Assembly: GCA_003576695.1 (NCBI GenBank)
Contig: QOZQ01000006.1
Coordinates: 310,001 to 374,000, forward strand
Direction: 5' to 3'
DNA: 64,000 nucleotides
DNA from: Taklimakanibacter lacteus
Lineage (GTDB): Bacteria; Pseudomonadota; Alphaproteobacteria; Rhizobiales; Aestuariivirgaceae
The notes beneath the pieces are model-generated. The model made no database searches. It was not told the DNA's origin and worked only from the letters and a program-made list of their open reading frames with translations. Of this stretch, positions 35,640-47,867 are shown in pieces. Each line of letters begins with the position of its first letter. Positions within the stretch are counted from its first letter, which is position 1. Both the position numbers and the translations under genes were made by a program.

Positions 35640-37574
35640 TTGACCGCCTTCCTCATGCACAACATGGCGCCGATCATGTTCGCGGCGCTCGTCATCTTCC
35701 TGCTGCTCGGTTATCCGGTCGCCTTCTCGCTGGCCTTTGTCGGCCTGGGCTTCGGCGCCCTCGGCATCTGGCTCGGCATGTTCTCGCCGAGCTTCCTGCA
35801 GGCCTTGCCCGATCGCGTCTTCGGCATCATGGCGAACGAGACTCTGCTCGCCATTCCCTTCTTCACCTTCATGGGCCTCATCCTCGAGCGATCCGGCATG
35901 GCCGAGGAGCTGCTCGATACCGCGGGCAAGCTCTTCGGCCCGGTCCGCGGCGGTGTCGCCTATGCGGTCGTTTTCGTCGGCGCGCTGCTCGCCGCCACCA
36001 CCGGCGTCGTCGCCGCTTCGGTGATCGCCATGGGCCTCATCTCGCTGCCCATCATGCTGCGCTACGGCTATGACCGGCGCATGGCCTCGGGCGTGATCGC
36101 CGCTTCCGGAACCCTCGCCCAGATCATCCCGCCGAGCCTCGTCCTCATCATCCTCGCCGACCAGCTCGGCCGCTCGGTCGGCGACATGTACAAGGGCGCC
36201 ATCATTCCGGGCATCGTGCTGACGACCCTCTACATGAGCTATGTCTTCATCATGACCATGGTCTTTCCGAAGGCGGCGCCGGCCTTGCCGGCCGAAGCAC
36301 GCTCCTTCGGGCCTGGTGCCGAATACCGCCCGGTGATCACCGCGGTCGCCTTCCCGCTCGTCCTTATCCTCTGGGGCATGATCGTGCTCTTCGCGCCCAA
36401 GCTCGGCATCGACATCTTCAATGCCTTCGTGCCGGGTGTCGGCGAATGGGTCGAGGGGCTTGTCGTCAGCGAGGGACCGCGCATGCTGGCGATGCTCGGT
36501 TTCCTTGCCGTGATCTATCTGCTCTATGTCGCCTGCCTGCGTCATGCGCCGAAGGCCTTTGCCATGGCGCTCGGCGCCCTGTTTCTTCTCCTCGCTCTGG
36601 GCGTGCTGTGGCAGGCGGCGCTCGCCTTCCATGCCAGCTGGCTGGCATTGCCGGCCGCGTCCGGGCGCGGCTTCGCCGTCCTTGCCGATCTCATTGCCTG
36701 GGTTGCCGGCCGGTGGGTCTATTTCGCCGCCCTTCTCGGTCTCCTGGGCGGCGGAGTCTCGCTGTTGAATGCGCCCTCGCAGCCGGTCTCGGCCGCTGTG
36801 TGGAAGATCGTCGCCGATCTCCTGCCGCCGCTCATTCTCATCTTCCTCGTGCTCGGCACCATCTTCCAGGGCATCGCCACGCCGACCGAGGGCGGCGCCA
36901 TGGGGGCGGTCGGCGCGCTGCTTCTGGCGCTGGCCCGCCGCCGGCTCAATTTCGGCATGATGCGTCAGGCGCTGGAGCAGACCACCAATCTCTCCGCCTT
37001 CGTCGTCTTCATCCTGATCGGCGCGCGCGTCTTCTCGCTCACCTTCTATGGCGTCGACGGCCACAAATGGGTGGAGGAGCTTCTTGTCAGCCTGCCCGGC
37101 GGCCAGCTGGGCTTCCTGATCTTCGTCAATCTTCTCGTCTTCGTGCTCGCCTTTTTCCTCGATTTCTTCGAGCTCGCCTTCATCATCGTGCCGTTGCTTT
37201 CGGGCCCCGCCGAGGCGCTGGGCGTCGATCTCATCTGGTTCGGCGTGCTGCTCGCCATCAATATGCAGACGAGCTTCATGCATCCGCCCTTCGGCTTCGC
37301 CTTGTTCTATCTGCGCTCGGTGGCGCCGCGCCAGCCCTACAAGGATCGCGTGACGGGAGAGAAGCTGGCGCCTGTCACCACCGGCCAGATCTATTGGGGC
37401 GCGGTGCCTTTCGTGTTCATCCAGCTCATCATGGTGGCCCTCGCCATCGCTTTCCCGGCGATGATCATGCACTACAAGGGCTCAGGTCCCGAGGTCGATC
37501 CCTCGACGATCGAGATCACGGTGCCGACCGACGAGAACAACGGCGACCTCACCGGCCCGCCTTCGTTCGAGTGA
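35640..37574 (+). CDS. TRAP transporter large permease (DctM type, extended)
   Basis: This 644-residue membrane protein is longer than typical DctM (about 425-450). The conserved membrane core is split: an N-terminal block with GYPVAFSLAFVGLGFGALGI, ATTGVVAASVIAMGLISLPI and GTLAQIIPPSLVLIILADQLG, then an extra central block of about 200 residues with several hydrophobic helices, then FLVLGTIFQGIATPTEGGAM and the C-terminal part. This extended form goes with the DctQ seen upstream. The start is TTG 35640, about ten bases after GGGAGG; an ATG at 35655 is an alternative. It ends 23 bases from the convergent solute-binding gene. Confidence 0.92.
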   Translation: MTAFLMHNMAPIMFAALVIFLLLGYPVAFSLAFVGLGFGALGIWLGMFSPSFLQALPDRVFGIMANETLLAIPFFTFMGLILERSGMAEELLDTAGKLFGPVRGGVAYAVVFVGALLAATTGVVAASVIAMGLISLPIMLRYGYDRRMASGVIAASGTLAQIIPPSLVLIILADQLGRSVGDMYKGAIIPGIVLTTLYMSYVFIMTMVFPKAAPALPAEARSFGPGAEYRPVITAVAFPLVLILWGMIVLFAPKLGIDIFNAFVPGVGEWVEGLVVSEGPRMLAMLGFLAVIYLLYVACLRHAPKAFAMALGALFLLLALGVLWQAALAFHASWLALPAASGRGFAVLADLIAWVAGRWVYFAALLGLLGGGVSLLNAPSQPVSAAVWKIVADLLPPLILIFLVLGTIFQGIATPTEGGAMGAVGALLLALARRRLNFGMMRQALEQTTNLSAFVVFILIGARVFSLTFYGVDGHKWVEELLVSLPGGQLGFLIFVNLLVFVLAFFLDFFELAFIIVPLLSGPAEALGVDLIWFGVLLAINMQTSFMHPPFGFALFYLRSVAPRQPYKDRVTGEKLAPVTTGQIYWGAVPFVFIQLIMVALAIAFPAMIMHYKGSGPEVDPSTIEITVPTDENNGDLTGPPSFE

Positions 37575-37597
37575 CGGCTTCCCGTCCCTTGAGAGAC

Positions 37598-40148
<2,551 letters not shown>

Positions 40149-40307
40149 CTACATTCAAGCGTTCTTGGGGGCCTTCGTCCCTGGTCGGCTGCCTGTTCCA
40201 TCCCGAGGCAGTTTTCCAGCCTGCATGAAAAATATGCAGACAGGGGTCCCCTCCCCTTGCGGGTAGGGGGTTGGCGGTGGGGCCTGTTGCAGATCAGAAC
40301 AGGCTGA

Positions 40308-41537
<1,230 letters not shown>

Positions 41538-41579
41538 TTATCGCGGTGTGCTTCGCTGGCCATCCGGGCCGGCTGAAGC

Positions 41580-41622
41580 CCGGCCCGCCTCGGAAACTCC
41601 GTGGTTTTCCCGGGCGGGCCGG
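41580..41622. repeat. GC-rich inverted repeat upstream of the small membrane protein gene
   Basis: CCGGCCCGCC at 41580-41589 pairs with GGCGGGCCGG at 41613-41622 around a 23-base loop, and an inner GGGCCGG/CCCGGCCC hairpin overlaps the left arm. It sits in the 266-base divergent region between the third solute-binding gene and the small membrane protein gene. No other feature was recognised there. Confidence 0.45.
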
Positions 41623-41671
41623 CACTCGGAAATCTGTTTCATCGCCAAGCTATCGCGAGCGGGAGGAGTCC

Positions 41672-41866
41672 ATGACTCTGTCGGCGCACAAGGCATTGTT
41701 CTCACTGATCGTCCTCGCCGCCCTTCTGGGCTTCGGCTGGGTGCTGATCATCTATGTTCTGTCCTTCCATGCCGCCCAATGGATGATCGACCGCCTTGAG
41801 GGCGGTTATGCCCCGCGCCGTCCGGCGGTGCGCCGCATCGCCCGCAATCGCTATCTGCGCGCCTGA
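41672..41866 (+). CDS. Small single-pass membrane protein
   Basis: This 64-residue protein begins MTLSAHKALFSLIVLAALLG, has one hydrophobic helix (about 9-32) and a basic C-terminal tail with several Arg (RRPAVRRIARNRYLRA). A good ribosome site (GGGAGGAG at 41661-41668) precedes the ATG at 41672. A longer frame upstream exists but runs through noncoding sequence. No function is known; the N-out/C-in topology is suggested by the positive-inside rule. Confidence 0.65.
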   Translation: MTLSAHKALFSLIVLAALLGFGWVLIIYVLSFHAAQWMIDRLEGGYAPRRPAVRRIARNRYLRA

Positions 41867-41899
41867 TCCGCAGCCAGTGCCGCTGTTGCGGAATTAAAA

Positions 41900-42391
41900 C
41901 TATGAGGGGCGGTTCTGCGCGATCAGCCCGGTGACCAGCAGCACCATCGCGACGAGCGGCAGTGCCGTGCGCACATGGTTCCACAAGGTCCAGTCGATGA
42001 GATAGCGCGCCCACAGGGCAGCGCCTTCGCTGCTGGCGGGGGCCGCGGCGGCAAGCGCATTGTTGAGCGGCACGTTGAAGACCATCGTCACCACGAAGGA
42101 GCCCGCTATGTAGGTCAGCGCCGCCGCGATGACGAGAAGGCTGCCGGGCTCGTTCCAGCGCAGGAGCGCCAGGATGGCGATGATCCCGCACAGGACCGGC
42201 GTTCCCATGAACACCGCCATGAACCAGGGATTGATCACCGTGACATTGATCGAGTTCATCGCCGCGATGCCCTGCTCGGCCGGCAAACGGGCAAGGGCTG
42301 CCATCACGAAGGTCGAGAAGGCATAGAAGATGCCGGCGGTGAGGCCGGCACCCGCCGCCGCGGCGATTTCCAGGATCATCAGGATGCTCAT
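41900..42391 (-). CDS. DUF1772 family membrane protein
   Basis: This 163-residue protein has four hydrophobic helices. The DUF1772 (anthrone oxygenase-like) signature is present: AGIFYAFSTFVMAALARLPA, AAMNSINVTVINPWFMAVFM and FNVPLNNALAAA, which include the conserved Asn residues, and WTLWNHVRTALPLVAMVLL. Enzymatic activity is unproven. The gene is divergent from the deacylase gene with 155 bases between. The minus-strand upstream region has a CTATAAGG box about 20 bases before the ATG that could be a -10 element. Confidence 0.85.
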   Translation of the reverse strand: MSILMILEIAAAAGAGLTAGIFYAFSTFVMAALARLPAEQGIAAMNSINVTVINPWFMAVFMGTPVLCGIIAILALLRWNEPGSLLVIAAALTYIAGSFVVTMVFNVPLNNALAAAAPASSEGAALWARYLIDWTLWNHVRTALPLVAMVLLVTGLIAQNRPS

Positions 42392-42546
42392 GCGCGTCTC
42401 CTCCTGCCAGCCTTATAGCGGCCGGCATTTGACATATGAACTGACTTTTACGGCGGAGACCGGGGCCGGACGGACATATTGAAGCTGCGATATGTTCCGA
42501 TAAAGTCCGGCTTCCGGAGAACCTCCTCGCCCGCCACGAGACACCC

Positions 42547-43554
42547 ATGTCCACCGCCCGCACAAATATCGACTTCGACCGTTCCGGCAAGCAGACCGGT
42601 TTCATCGACATCGCCCATTCCCCGCATGAGGATGCCTGGGGCGCCACCCGCATCCCGATCGCCGTCATCAGGAACGGTTCCGGCCCCACCGCCATCCTGC
42701 AGGGCGGCAATCACGGCGATGAATATGAAGGGCCGATCACCTTGGGCGAGCTCATCCGCGATCTTGATCCGGGCCGCGTTGAGGGCCGCATCATCTTCCT
42801 GCCCGCCATCAACACGCCGGCGGTGCTGGCGGGCCGGCGCACCTCGCCCGTCGACGGGCTCAATCTCAACCGCACTTTTCCGGGCAACAGCCGCGGCACG
42901 ATCACCCAGCAGATCTCGGCCTATGTGAGCGAGGTCATCTTCCCTTTGGGCGATGCCTATCTCGATCTCCATTCCGGCGGCTCGTCCCTGATGATCCTGC
43001 CCAGCGCCATCATCGATCCCGCCCCCACGCCCGAGCATCACCGGCGCAATGTCGCCGCCGCTTTCGCCTTCGATGCGCCCTTGACCGTCGTCATCGACAA
43101 TCTGGGCGAGCCCAGGACCTCGACCGCGGCCGCCGTCCGGGCCGGCCTCACCACTGTCGGCACCGAGATGGCGGGCGCCGGCACGGTGACGATCGAGGCG
43201 CTCGATATCTGCCGGAAGGGCGTGCGCAATGTGCTGGGCCATCTTGGTATCCTGCCCGAAGCCGCGAAGCCGCCCGAAAGCAAGGAGCGCAAGCTGCTGC
43301 GCATCCCCGGCAGCGAGGGCTTCGTGCTCGCCACCGTCAATGGCGTCTTCGAGCCTTTCCATGCGCTCGGCGCCGAAGTCCATGCCGGCGAGGCGGCGGG
43401 GCGCATCCACAATCTCGCCGATCCCGCGCGTGCGCCGGAGACGCTTCATTACGCGGCCGACGGCATCGTCTATGGCAGGCGCCAGCCCGGCCGCGTCGTC
43501 GCCGGCAATTGCTGCGTGACGGTGGCCGGCAAATATGAGGGAGAGCTCGGCTGA
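42547..43554 (+). CDS. Succinylglutamate desuccinylase/aspartoacylase family deacylase (DoeB-like)
   Basis: This 335-residue zinc-dependent deacylase of the M14-like AstE/ASPA family has zinc ligands in AILQGGNHGDEYEGPITLGE and the third in GDAYLDLHSGGSSLMILPSA, with NRTFPG between. It is close in length and order to DoeB, which removes acetyl from N-alpha-acetyl-2,4-diaminobutyrate in ectoine breakdown, but no doeA or ectoine genes are nearby. The adjacent ATP-grasp gene (11-base gap) suggests instead that it trims or uses an amide made by that ligase. Substrate undecided. Confidence 0.87.
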   Translation: MSTARTNIDFDRSGKQTGFIDIAHSPHEDAWGATRIPIAVIRNGSGPTAILQGGNHGDEYEGPITLGELIRDLDPGRVEGRIIFLPAINTPAVLAGRRTSPVDGLNLNRTFPGNSRGTITQQISAYVSEVIFPLGDAYLDLHSGGSSLMILPSAIIDPAPTPEHHRRNVAAAFAFDAPLTVVIDNLGEPRTSTAAAVRAGLTTVGTEMAGAGTVTIEALDICRKGVRNVLGHLGILPEAAKPPESKERKLLRIPGSEGFVLATVNGVFEPFHALGAEVHAGEAAGRIHNLADPARAPETLHYAADGIVYGRRQPGRVVAGNCCVTVAGKYEGELG

Positions 43555-43565
43555 AGCTGCCGCGC

Positions 43566-44498
43566 ATGGTGAAGTTCAACCTCATCATCTTCCACACCCC
43601 CAAGCGCCAGCATCTGTCGGACTTCACCGCCATCCGCGAGCGTCTGGGCGTCATGGCGGCGGACATTGAAGTCCACATCGTTTCGCCGGAAATTCCCATG
43701 CCTCCCGATTTCTGGCGCAAGGCGGCGGAGCGCCCGACGGTGCTGTTCTCGCCCATGCCGAGGAACATCGACCCGCGCATCAGGGGGTTGCGGCTGGTGG
43801 CGCGGCGCTACAGCAAGTTCGAAGAGGTGCGCATGCTGGCGCAAGCGGGGCTGCCGGTGCCCTATACGCGGAAAATCCTTCCGGATACGGTGCTGGATGA
43901 GCGGCAATGGGGACCGTTCACCGTCGTCAAGCCGAACATGGGTTACCGCGGCCGCGGCCTGCGGCTGATGCGCACCCGCGATGTGCGCTGGATCGACACC
44001 AAATTGCTGCCGGCCGACGATCCGCGCCACGCCATGAATCTGATCGCCCAGCAGTTCATCGACACGGGTCCCTATGCCGCCTGCTATCGCGTGATGACCG
44101 TGCTCGGCCGGCCCATTTATGCGATGCGGTCGACGGCGGTGGCGCCGCTGCCGACCCTTGCCACCCTTGCCGACGCGCCGGTCGCGATCGAGATCGCGGC
44201 CAATGGCGTCGAGCGCCGGATGGAGCTCATCGATGATGCCGGGATCATCGCGCTGGCGAAGAAGGTCCATGCCAGACTCACCCACACGCCGGTGATGGGC
44301 ATCGACATCATCCGCGAACAGGCGAGCGGACGGCTGGTCGTCCTGGAAATGAATTCCGGCGGCTGGACATGGCACTTGTCGTCCGATCATGGCCGCCGGC
44401 ATCAGGCGGATCACGGCCTGGACTATTACGGCCAGTTCGGCGCGCTGGACGTGATTGCCGATGCGCTGGCCAGGGTCACGCGGGGCAGAGCCGTGTGA
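43566..44498 (+). CDS. ATP-grasp domain protein
   Basis: This 310-residue putative ligase has ATP-grasp features: SKFEEVRMLAQAGLPVPYTR (pre-grasp lid), the nucleotide lysine in FTVVKPNMGYRGRGLRLM, then TPVMGIDIIREQASGRLVVL with the metal-binding acid, and LEMNSGG at the catalytic end. It is RimK-like in layout but short at the N-terminus. Such enzymes form amide bonds between a carboxylate and an amine. Downstream of a deacylase gene by 11 bases, it likely works with it. No substrate can be named. Confidence 0.78.
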   Translation: MVKFNLIIFHTPKRQHLSDFTAIRERLGVMAADIEVHIVSPEIPMPPDFWRKAAERPTVLFSPMPRNIDPRIRGLRLVARRYSKFEEVRMLAQAGLPVPYTRKILPDTVLDERQWGPFTVVKPNMGYRGRGLRLMRTRDVRWIDTKLLPADDPRHAMNLIAQQFIDTGPYAACYRVMTVLGRPIYAMRSTAVAPLPTLATLADAPVAIEIAANGVERRMELIDDAGIIALAKKVHARLTHTPVMGIDIIREQASGRLVVLEMNSGGWTWHLSSDHGRRHQADHGLDYYGQFGALDVIADALARVTRGRAV

Positions 44499-44504
44499 TG
44501 ATGG

Positions 44505-45071
44505 TCAGGCCCTGAGCAGCGTCATTGCCGCTTTCTCCGCCGCCGCCAGCGGATCGTCCACGCCTTTGATATAGGCCTCCGTCACCGCGCCATCGAGGAG
44601 GAGGGTGATCTGGTCGGCGAGGAGGTCGCGGTTTCGCCGCTTGCCGGCCAGGGCGCCCAGGATGCGCCGGCGCAGCGCCTTCTTGTAGGCCTGCACCACG
44701 CCATGGATCGGCCCATGCGGATCCGCCTCCTGCAGGCTCGCATGGATGAAGCGGCAGCCGCGGAAGCCGGGCTTGTGCGCATTGCGGCCGAAATGGCGGA
44801 ACAGCCGCGCGATGCGTGCCTGTTCGCTCGGCTCCTCGGCGAGCAGCGCATCGATGCGGATAAGCGCCTCATCGGCCATTTCCCGGTAGACTTCGATGGT
44901 GAGCGCCTCCTTCGACGGAAAGTTGTTGTAGAGCGTCATGCGCGCCACGCCCGCTTGCGCCGTCACCTCGTTGATGCCGACATGGGCGGTGCCGCGCTCG
45001 CCGAACAGCCTTCGCGCCGTGTCGATCAGCTTGCGCCGTCCGTCGGTTTCCTCTGATTTGACCCTTGCCAT
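44505..45071 (-). CDS. TetR family transcriptional regulator
   Basis: This 188-residue repressor has an N-terminal helix-turn-helix (GINEVTAQAGVARMTLYNNF) and a C-terminal ligand domain (EALIRIDALLAEEPSEQARI). It is divergent from the GST gene with 66 bases between start codons. A perfect inverted repeat at 45099-45118 lies in this gap, so it probably represses both itself and the GST gene. The ligand is unknown, perhaps an electrophile relevant to glutathione conjugation. Confidence 0.92.
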   Translation of the reverse strand: MARVKSEETDGRRKLIDTARRLFGERGTAHVGINEVTAQAGVARMTLYNNFPSKEALTIEVYREMADEALIRIDALLAEEPSEQARIARLFRHFGRNAHKPGFRGCRFIHASLQEADPHGPIHGVVQAYKKALRRRILGALAGKRRNRDLLADQITLLLDGAVTEAYIKGVDDPLAAAEKAAMTLLRA

Positions 45072-45098
45072 TCGTCAGCTGGACTCCGGCTTCGATTA

Positions 45099-45118
45099 TA
45101 GGTAGACTGATCTACCTA
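45099..45118. promoter_or_regulatory. Putative TetR operator between tetR and GST genes
   Basis: TAGGTAGA-CTGA-TCTACCTA is a perfect inverted repeat with 8-base arms and a 4-base spacer. It lies 28 bases before the tetR start and 20 bases before the GST start, so a bound repressor would block both. A four-base spacer with a total length of 20 fits TetR-type operators. Confidence 0.8.
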
Positions 45119-45137
45119 ATCAATGAGGAGAGGAAAG

Positions 45138-45785
45138 ATGTCCACCGTCAGATTGTGGTATTCGCCGGGCGCCTGCTCGCTGGCGCCGCATATCCTGCTG
45201 AACGAGACCGGCGCCGCATTCGAAGCCATCAGGGTGCCGATCCGCGAAGGCGCGCATCTGACCGAGAGCTTCATCCGCCTCAATCCCAAGAAGCGCCTGC
45301 CGGTGCTGGCGCTCGATGACGAGGTGATCACCGAATTGCCGGCCATCGCCACCGCCATATCGCATCTGTCGCCCGAGCGCCGGCTGATGGGTGCAACGCC
45401 GCTCGAGGCGGCGCGCGTCTACGAATGGATGAACTGGCTGTCGGGCACGGTTCATGCCCAGGGCTTCGGCGCCATCTGGCGGCCGCAGCGTTTCTGCGAC
45501 GATGCAGCCCTCCATCCCGCCATCACCGCCAAGGGCAACCAGACGGTCGGCGAATGCTACGCCATGATGGAAGGCAAGCTGAAGGGCGCGAGCTTCGCGG
45601 TCGGCAGCGCCTTCACCGGCGTCGATGCCTTTCTCGTCGTGCTCTATCGCTGGGGCCATCGCATCGGCCTCGCCATGGACACGGCCTATCCGAATTTCGC
45701 TTCCCTCATCAAGGGCCATGCCGCGCGTCCGTCGGTGCAGCGCACCCTGGCCGTGGAGGATATCGCCCTGGACGGAACCAGGTGA
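45138..45785 (+). CDS. Glutathione S-transferase family protein
   Basis: This 215-residue protein has a GST N-terminal thioredoxin-like half (STVRLWYSPGACSLAPHILL with the Ser/Cys near the glutathione site, and RLPVLALDDEVITELPAIAT) and a C-terminal helical half. Substrate class cannot be told, but the MSxxRLWYSPGACSLAPHIL start is of the beta-class type. The ATG at 45138 follows GAGGAGAGG. Regulated together with the divergent tetR gene through the operator at 45099. Confidence 0.92.
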   Translation: MSTVRLWYSPGACSLAPHILLNETGAAFEAIRVPIREGAHLTESFIRLNPKKRLPVLALDDEVITELPAIATAISHLSPERRLMGATPLEAARVYEWMNWLSGTVHAQGFGAIWRPQRFCDDAALHPAITAKGNQTVGECYAMMEGKLKGASFAVGSAFTGVDAFLVVLYRWGHRIGLAMDTAYPNFASLIKGHAARPSVQRTLAVEDIALDGTR

Positions 45786-45935
45786 GTCCGGGCGCCGCCC
45801 GGACTGATGATCCAGAATGGCACTGCTGTTGCAGGAAAGTCATACCGGCCGGCATTTTTCAGGCAACCAGCCCCATCCCGCTTGACGCAGCGAAAGGCCA
45901 ATTCCATTCTGACCGGGCAAGTGGGGAATCGGGTC

Positions 45936-46826
45936 ATGAAAATCGCAAGTGCCTTGGTCCTGTCGGCAGCGGCCGGCTTTTTCGGCTCCGCCGTCGCCTC
46001 GGCGGCGGATATGGAGCCGCCGGTCGAGCCGGGGCTGGTTCCCGCCGGCCTGATCGATGGCTATGTCGGCTACAGGAGCACCACCTCCACCGACTACGTT
46101 CACACCGATGGGCTGACCTATGGCGGCGCGGCGCGTTTCTCCCTGCCGCTGTTCGACATATTCTCGATCCAGGGTGACGCCCAGGGCGAGTGGTATGACG
46201 ATATCGACGATTCCTGGGAGCCGACGGAAGCCTGGGCCCTGGGCGGTCACATCAGTGTCCGCGATCCCGAGCTTGGCCTCATTGGCGCCTTTGCCGCTTA
46301 TTCGAATGGCGACGGTGTCGATGAGCACAACGGTCCGCCCACCCATTCGCTCGTGGTTGGCGGCGAGTTCCAGTACTATCTCGACGATCTGACGCTTTAT
46401 GTCCAGGCCGGCTATGCCGACATCATCTATGACAGTGGTGAGCCGGAAGGCTTTGTCGACGGCTGGTTCGTGCGCGGCGTCGGGCGCTATTTCCTGGGCG
46501 ACGACACGCGTCTTCAGGCCGAGATCAGCTATGGCGAGACGAGCCAGTTTGTCGATGCCGAAGACGATGGTGAGATCACCAACTGGGAAGTGGAGCTGCG
46601 GACCGGCTTCGGCTTCGACATGCCGCTTTATGGGTTCATCGGCTATCGGGGCGGCTATTATGATGCCACGACCGAGGAGGACGACGGCGAGGAGCATGTG
46701 GGCTTCGTCGGTCTGAGCTTCCTGTTCGGGGCCGACAGCCTCCGGCACAATGACCGCTACGGCGCCACCCTGGATCTGCCGATGCTGCCCGCGCGCGCCG
46801 CGCCCTGGGCGGAAGGCCTGGATTGA
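45936..46826 (+). CDS. Secreted outer-membrane beta-barrel-like protein
   Basis: This 296-residue precursor has a clear signal peptide (MKIASALVLSAAAGFFGSAV, cut near ASA-AD). The mature chain has alternating hydrophobic/polar strands rich in Tyr, Gly and Asp, such as LIDGYVGYRSTTSTDYVHTD and FELRTGFGFDMPLYGFIGYR-type stretches, with acidic loops (DDIDDS, TTEEDDGEEH). The profile suggests an outer-membrane barrel with acidic loops. The frame is open upstream of the ATG at 45936, but that part looks noncoding. No known porin or receptor was recognised. Confidence 0.7.
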   Translation: MKIASALVLSAAAGFFGSAVASAADMEPPVEPGLVPAGLIDGYVGYRSTTSTDYVHTDGLTYGGAARFSLPLFDIFSIQGDAQGEWYDDIDDSWEPTEAWALGGHISVRDPELGLIGAFAAYSNGDGVDEHNGPPTHSLVVGGEFQYYLDDLTLYVQAGYADIIYDSGEPEGFVDGWFVRGVGRYFLGDDTRLQAEISYGETSQFVDAEDDGEITNWEVELRTGFGFDMPLYGFIGYRGGYYDATTEEDDGEEHVGFVGLSFLFGADSLRHNDRYGATLDLPMLPARAAPWAEGLD

Positions 46827-46861
46827 GCCGGCAGCGCGTCAAGGCGTGAGGGAAAGAGACC

Positions 46862-47356
46862 TCAGAACATCGGCATGTAGAAAGGCAGGTGCGTCGGATT
46901 GGGGCCCACCAGCAGGTCGCCGAGCTTGTCGAGCGCCCGGGTGAGCGCGCCGGGCTGCTTGTCGGCTTCCGCTTCCCGCCTGATCTCGATGATGGCGTCA
47001 TTGGCGGCCTCGAGGCGCCGGGCCAGGATGGCGGCGACATAGGCGAGCGCCGTCACATTGTCGGTGAGGAGCGACGAGGCCTCGGCGACATGGAATTCCG
47101 AGCGCTCCAGCGCCCGCACATCGGCGCTGTGCGGCCGGTCCAGGATGACGGAGAGCTCGCCGAACACGGCGCCCGGCTCCGACACTTTGGCGATGCCCAG
47201 TCCGTCGCGCGTCACCTCGACCGTGCCATTCCGCAGGATGAACAGCTGCCCGGTCGTGGAGCCGGCGTCCAGCACGCTCTCCCCCGGCTCGTAGACCGCG
47301 ATCGGAAGATCGGCGAGGCTTTTGGTGAAGGTGGCAGGATCCGTGATGAGCGCCAT
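46862..47356 (-). CDS. Cyclic-nucleotide-binding domain protein
   Basis: This 164-residue protein has a single cNMP-binding domain: SVLDAGSTTGQLFILRNGTV, then PGAVFGELSVILDRPHSADV with the phosphate-binding cassette (FGELSVILDRPHSA, where Crp has GE/RSA). No DNA-binding domain is present. The helical C-terminal stretch (RRLEAANDAIIEIRREAEAD) could be a coiled coil for partner binding. It may be a stand-alone sensor rather than a Crp/Fnr regulator. Convergent with the outer-membrane protein gene, 35 bases apart. Confidence 0.85.
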   Translation of the reverse strand: MALITDPATFTKSLADLPIAVYEPGESVLDAGSTTGQLFILRNGTVEVTRDGLGIAKVSEPGAVFGELSVILDRPHSADVRALERSEFHVAEASSLLTDNVTALAYVAAILARRLEAANDAIIEIRREAEADKQPGALTRALDKLGDLLVGPNPTHLPFYMPMF

Positions 47357-47513
47357 GGTCGTCGTCCTCCTTTGGGCAGCTGAGCCCCCAGATCAGACTA
47401 TTCCTATCGGATTGTCAAAACCGGCCCTAATTGCCCCGAAATGCCCTTTGCCGTTGGGTCAGAAACGGGCTTGACTGTCCGGGCGATCGTCAATGCCCAA
47501 CACAGGACCTGTC

Positions 47514-47867
47514 ATGACCAAGCGATTTCTGACCCTGATGGCGGCCCTCGCCATTTTCTGCGCCGTCCCGCTCGTTGCCGCAGACGCGGCCTCCCGTCCG
47601 TTGCAGAAGCTGCCTTCCTCCGGCACCGTGCTCAAGAAGAAGAGCGGCTACTACATCCAGTGCTATTATTCGGGGCTGGGTGAGATCTGCGAATATGTCT
47701 ATGCCCGAGTGCGCACCTCCAAGGGCGCCTCGGCGAAACTTCACCGCGTCAAGGTCGCCAACGGCCCGCTCAAGAAGAAGCTCGGCTACTACACCCAATG
47801 CTATTATTCGGCCCTCGGCGAGGTGTGCGAGACCGTCTATATGAGGCCGCGGCGCAAGGCGCCCTGA
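47514..47867 (+). CDS. Small secreted protein with two internal repeats
   Basis: This 117-residue precursor has signal peptide MTKRFLTLMAALAIFCAVPL, with a probable cut near ADAAS. The mature part is two copies of one unit: LKKKSGYYIQCYYSGLGEIC and LKKKLGYYTQCYYSALGEVC, each followed by E(Y/T)VY(A/M)R. The cysteines recur at equal spacing and could pair. The basic ends (PRRKAP) suggest a small basic periplasmic or secreted domain. No known family was recognised. Upstream in-frame ATG at 47493 is unlikely because the signal peptide starts at 47514. Confidence 0.7.
   Translation: MTKRFLTLMAALAIFCAVPLVAADAASRPLQKLPSSGTVLKKKSGYYIQCYYSGLGEICEYVYARVRTSKGASAKLHRVKVANGPLKKKLGYYTQCYYSALGEVCETVYMRPRRKAP

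Noticed and set aside
34932-37472. An 846-residue open frame on the minus strand opposite the TRAP permeases
   Set aside because: Extremely rich in Asp, Glu, His and Arg, as expected from the complement of hydrophobic codons; the opposite strand encodes clear DctQ and DctM.
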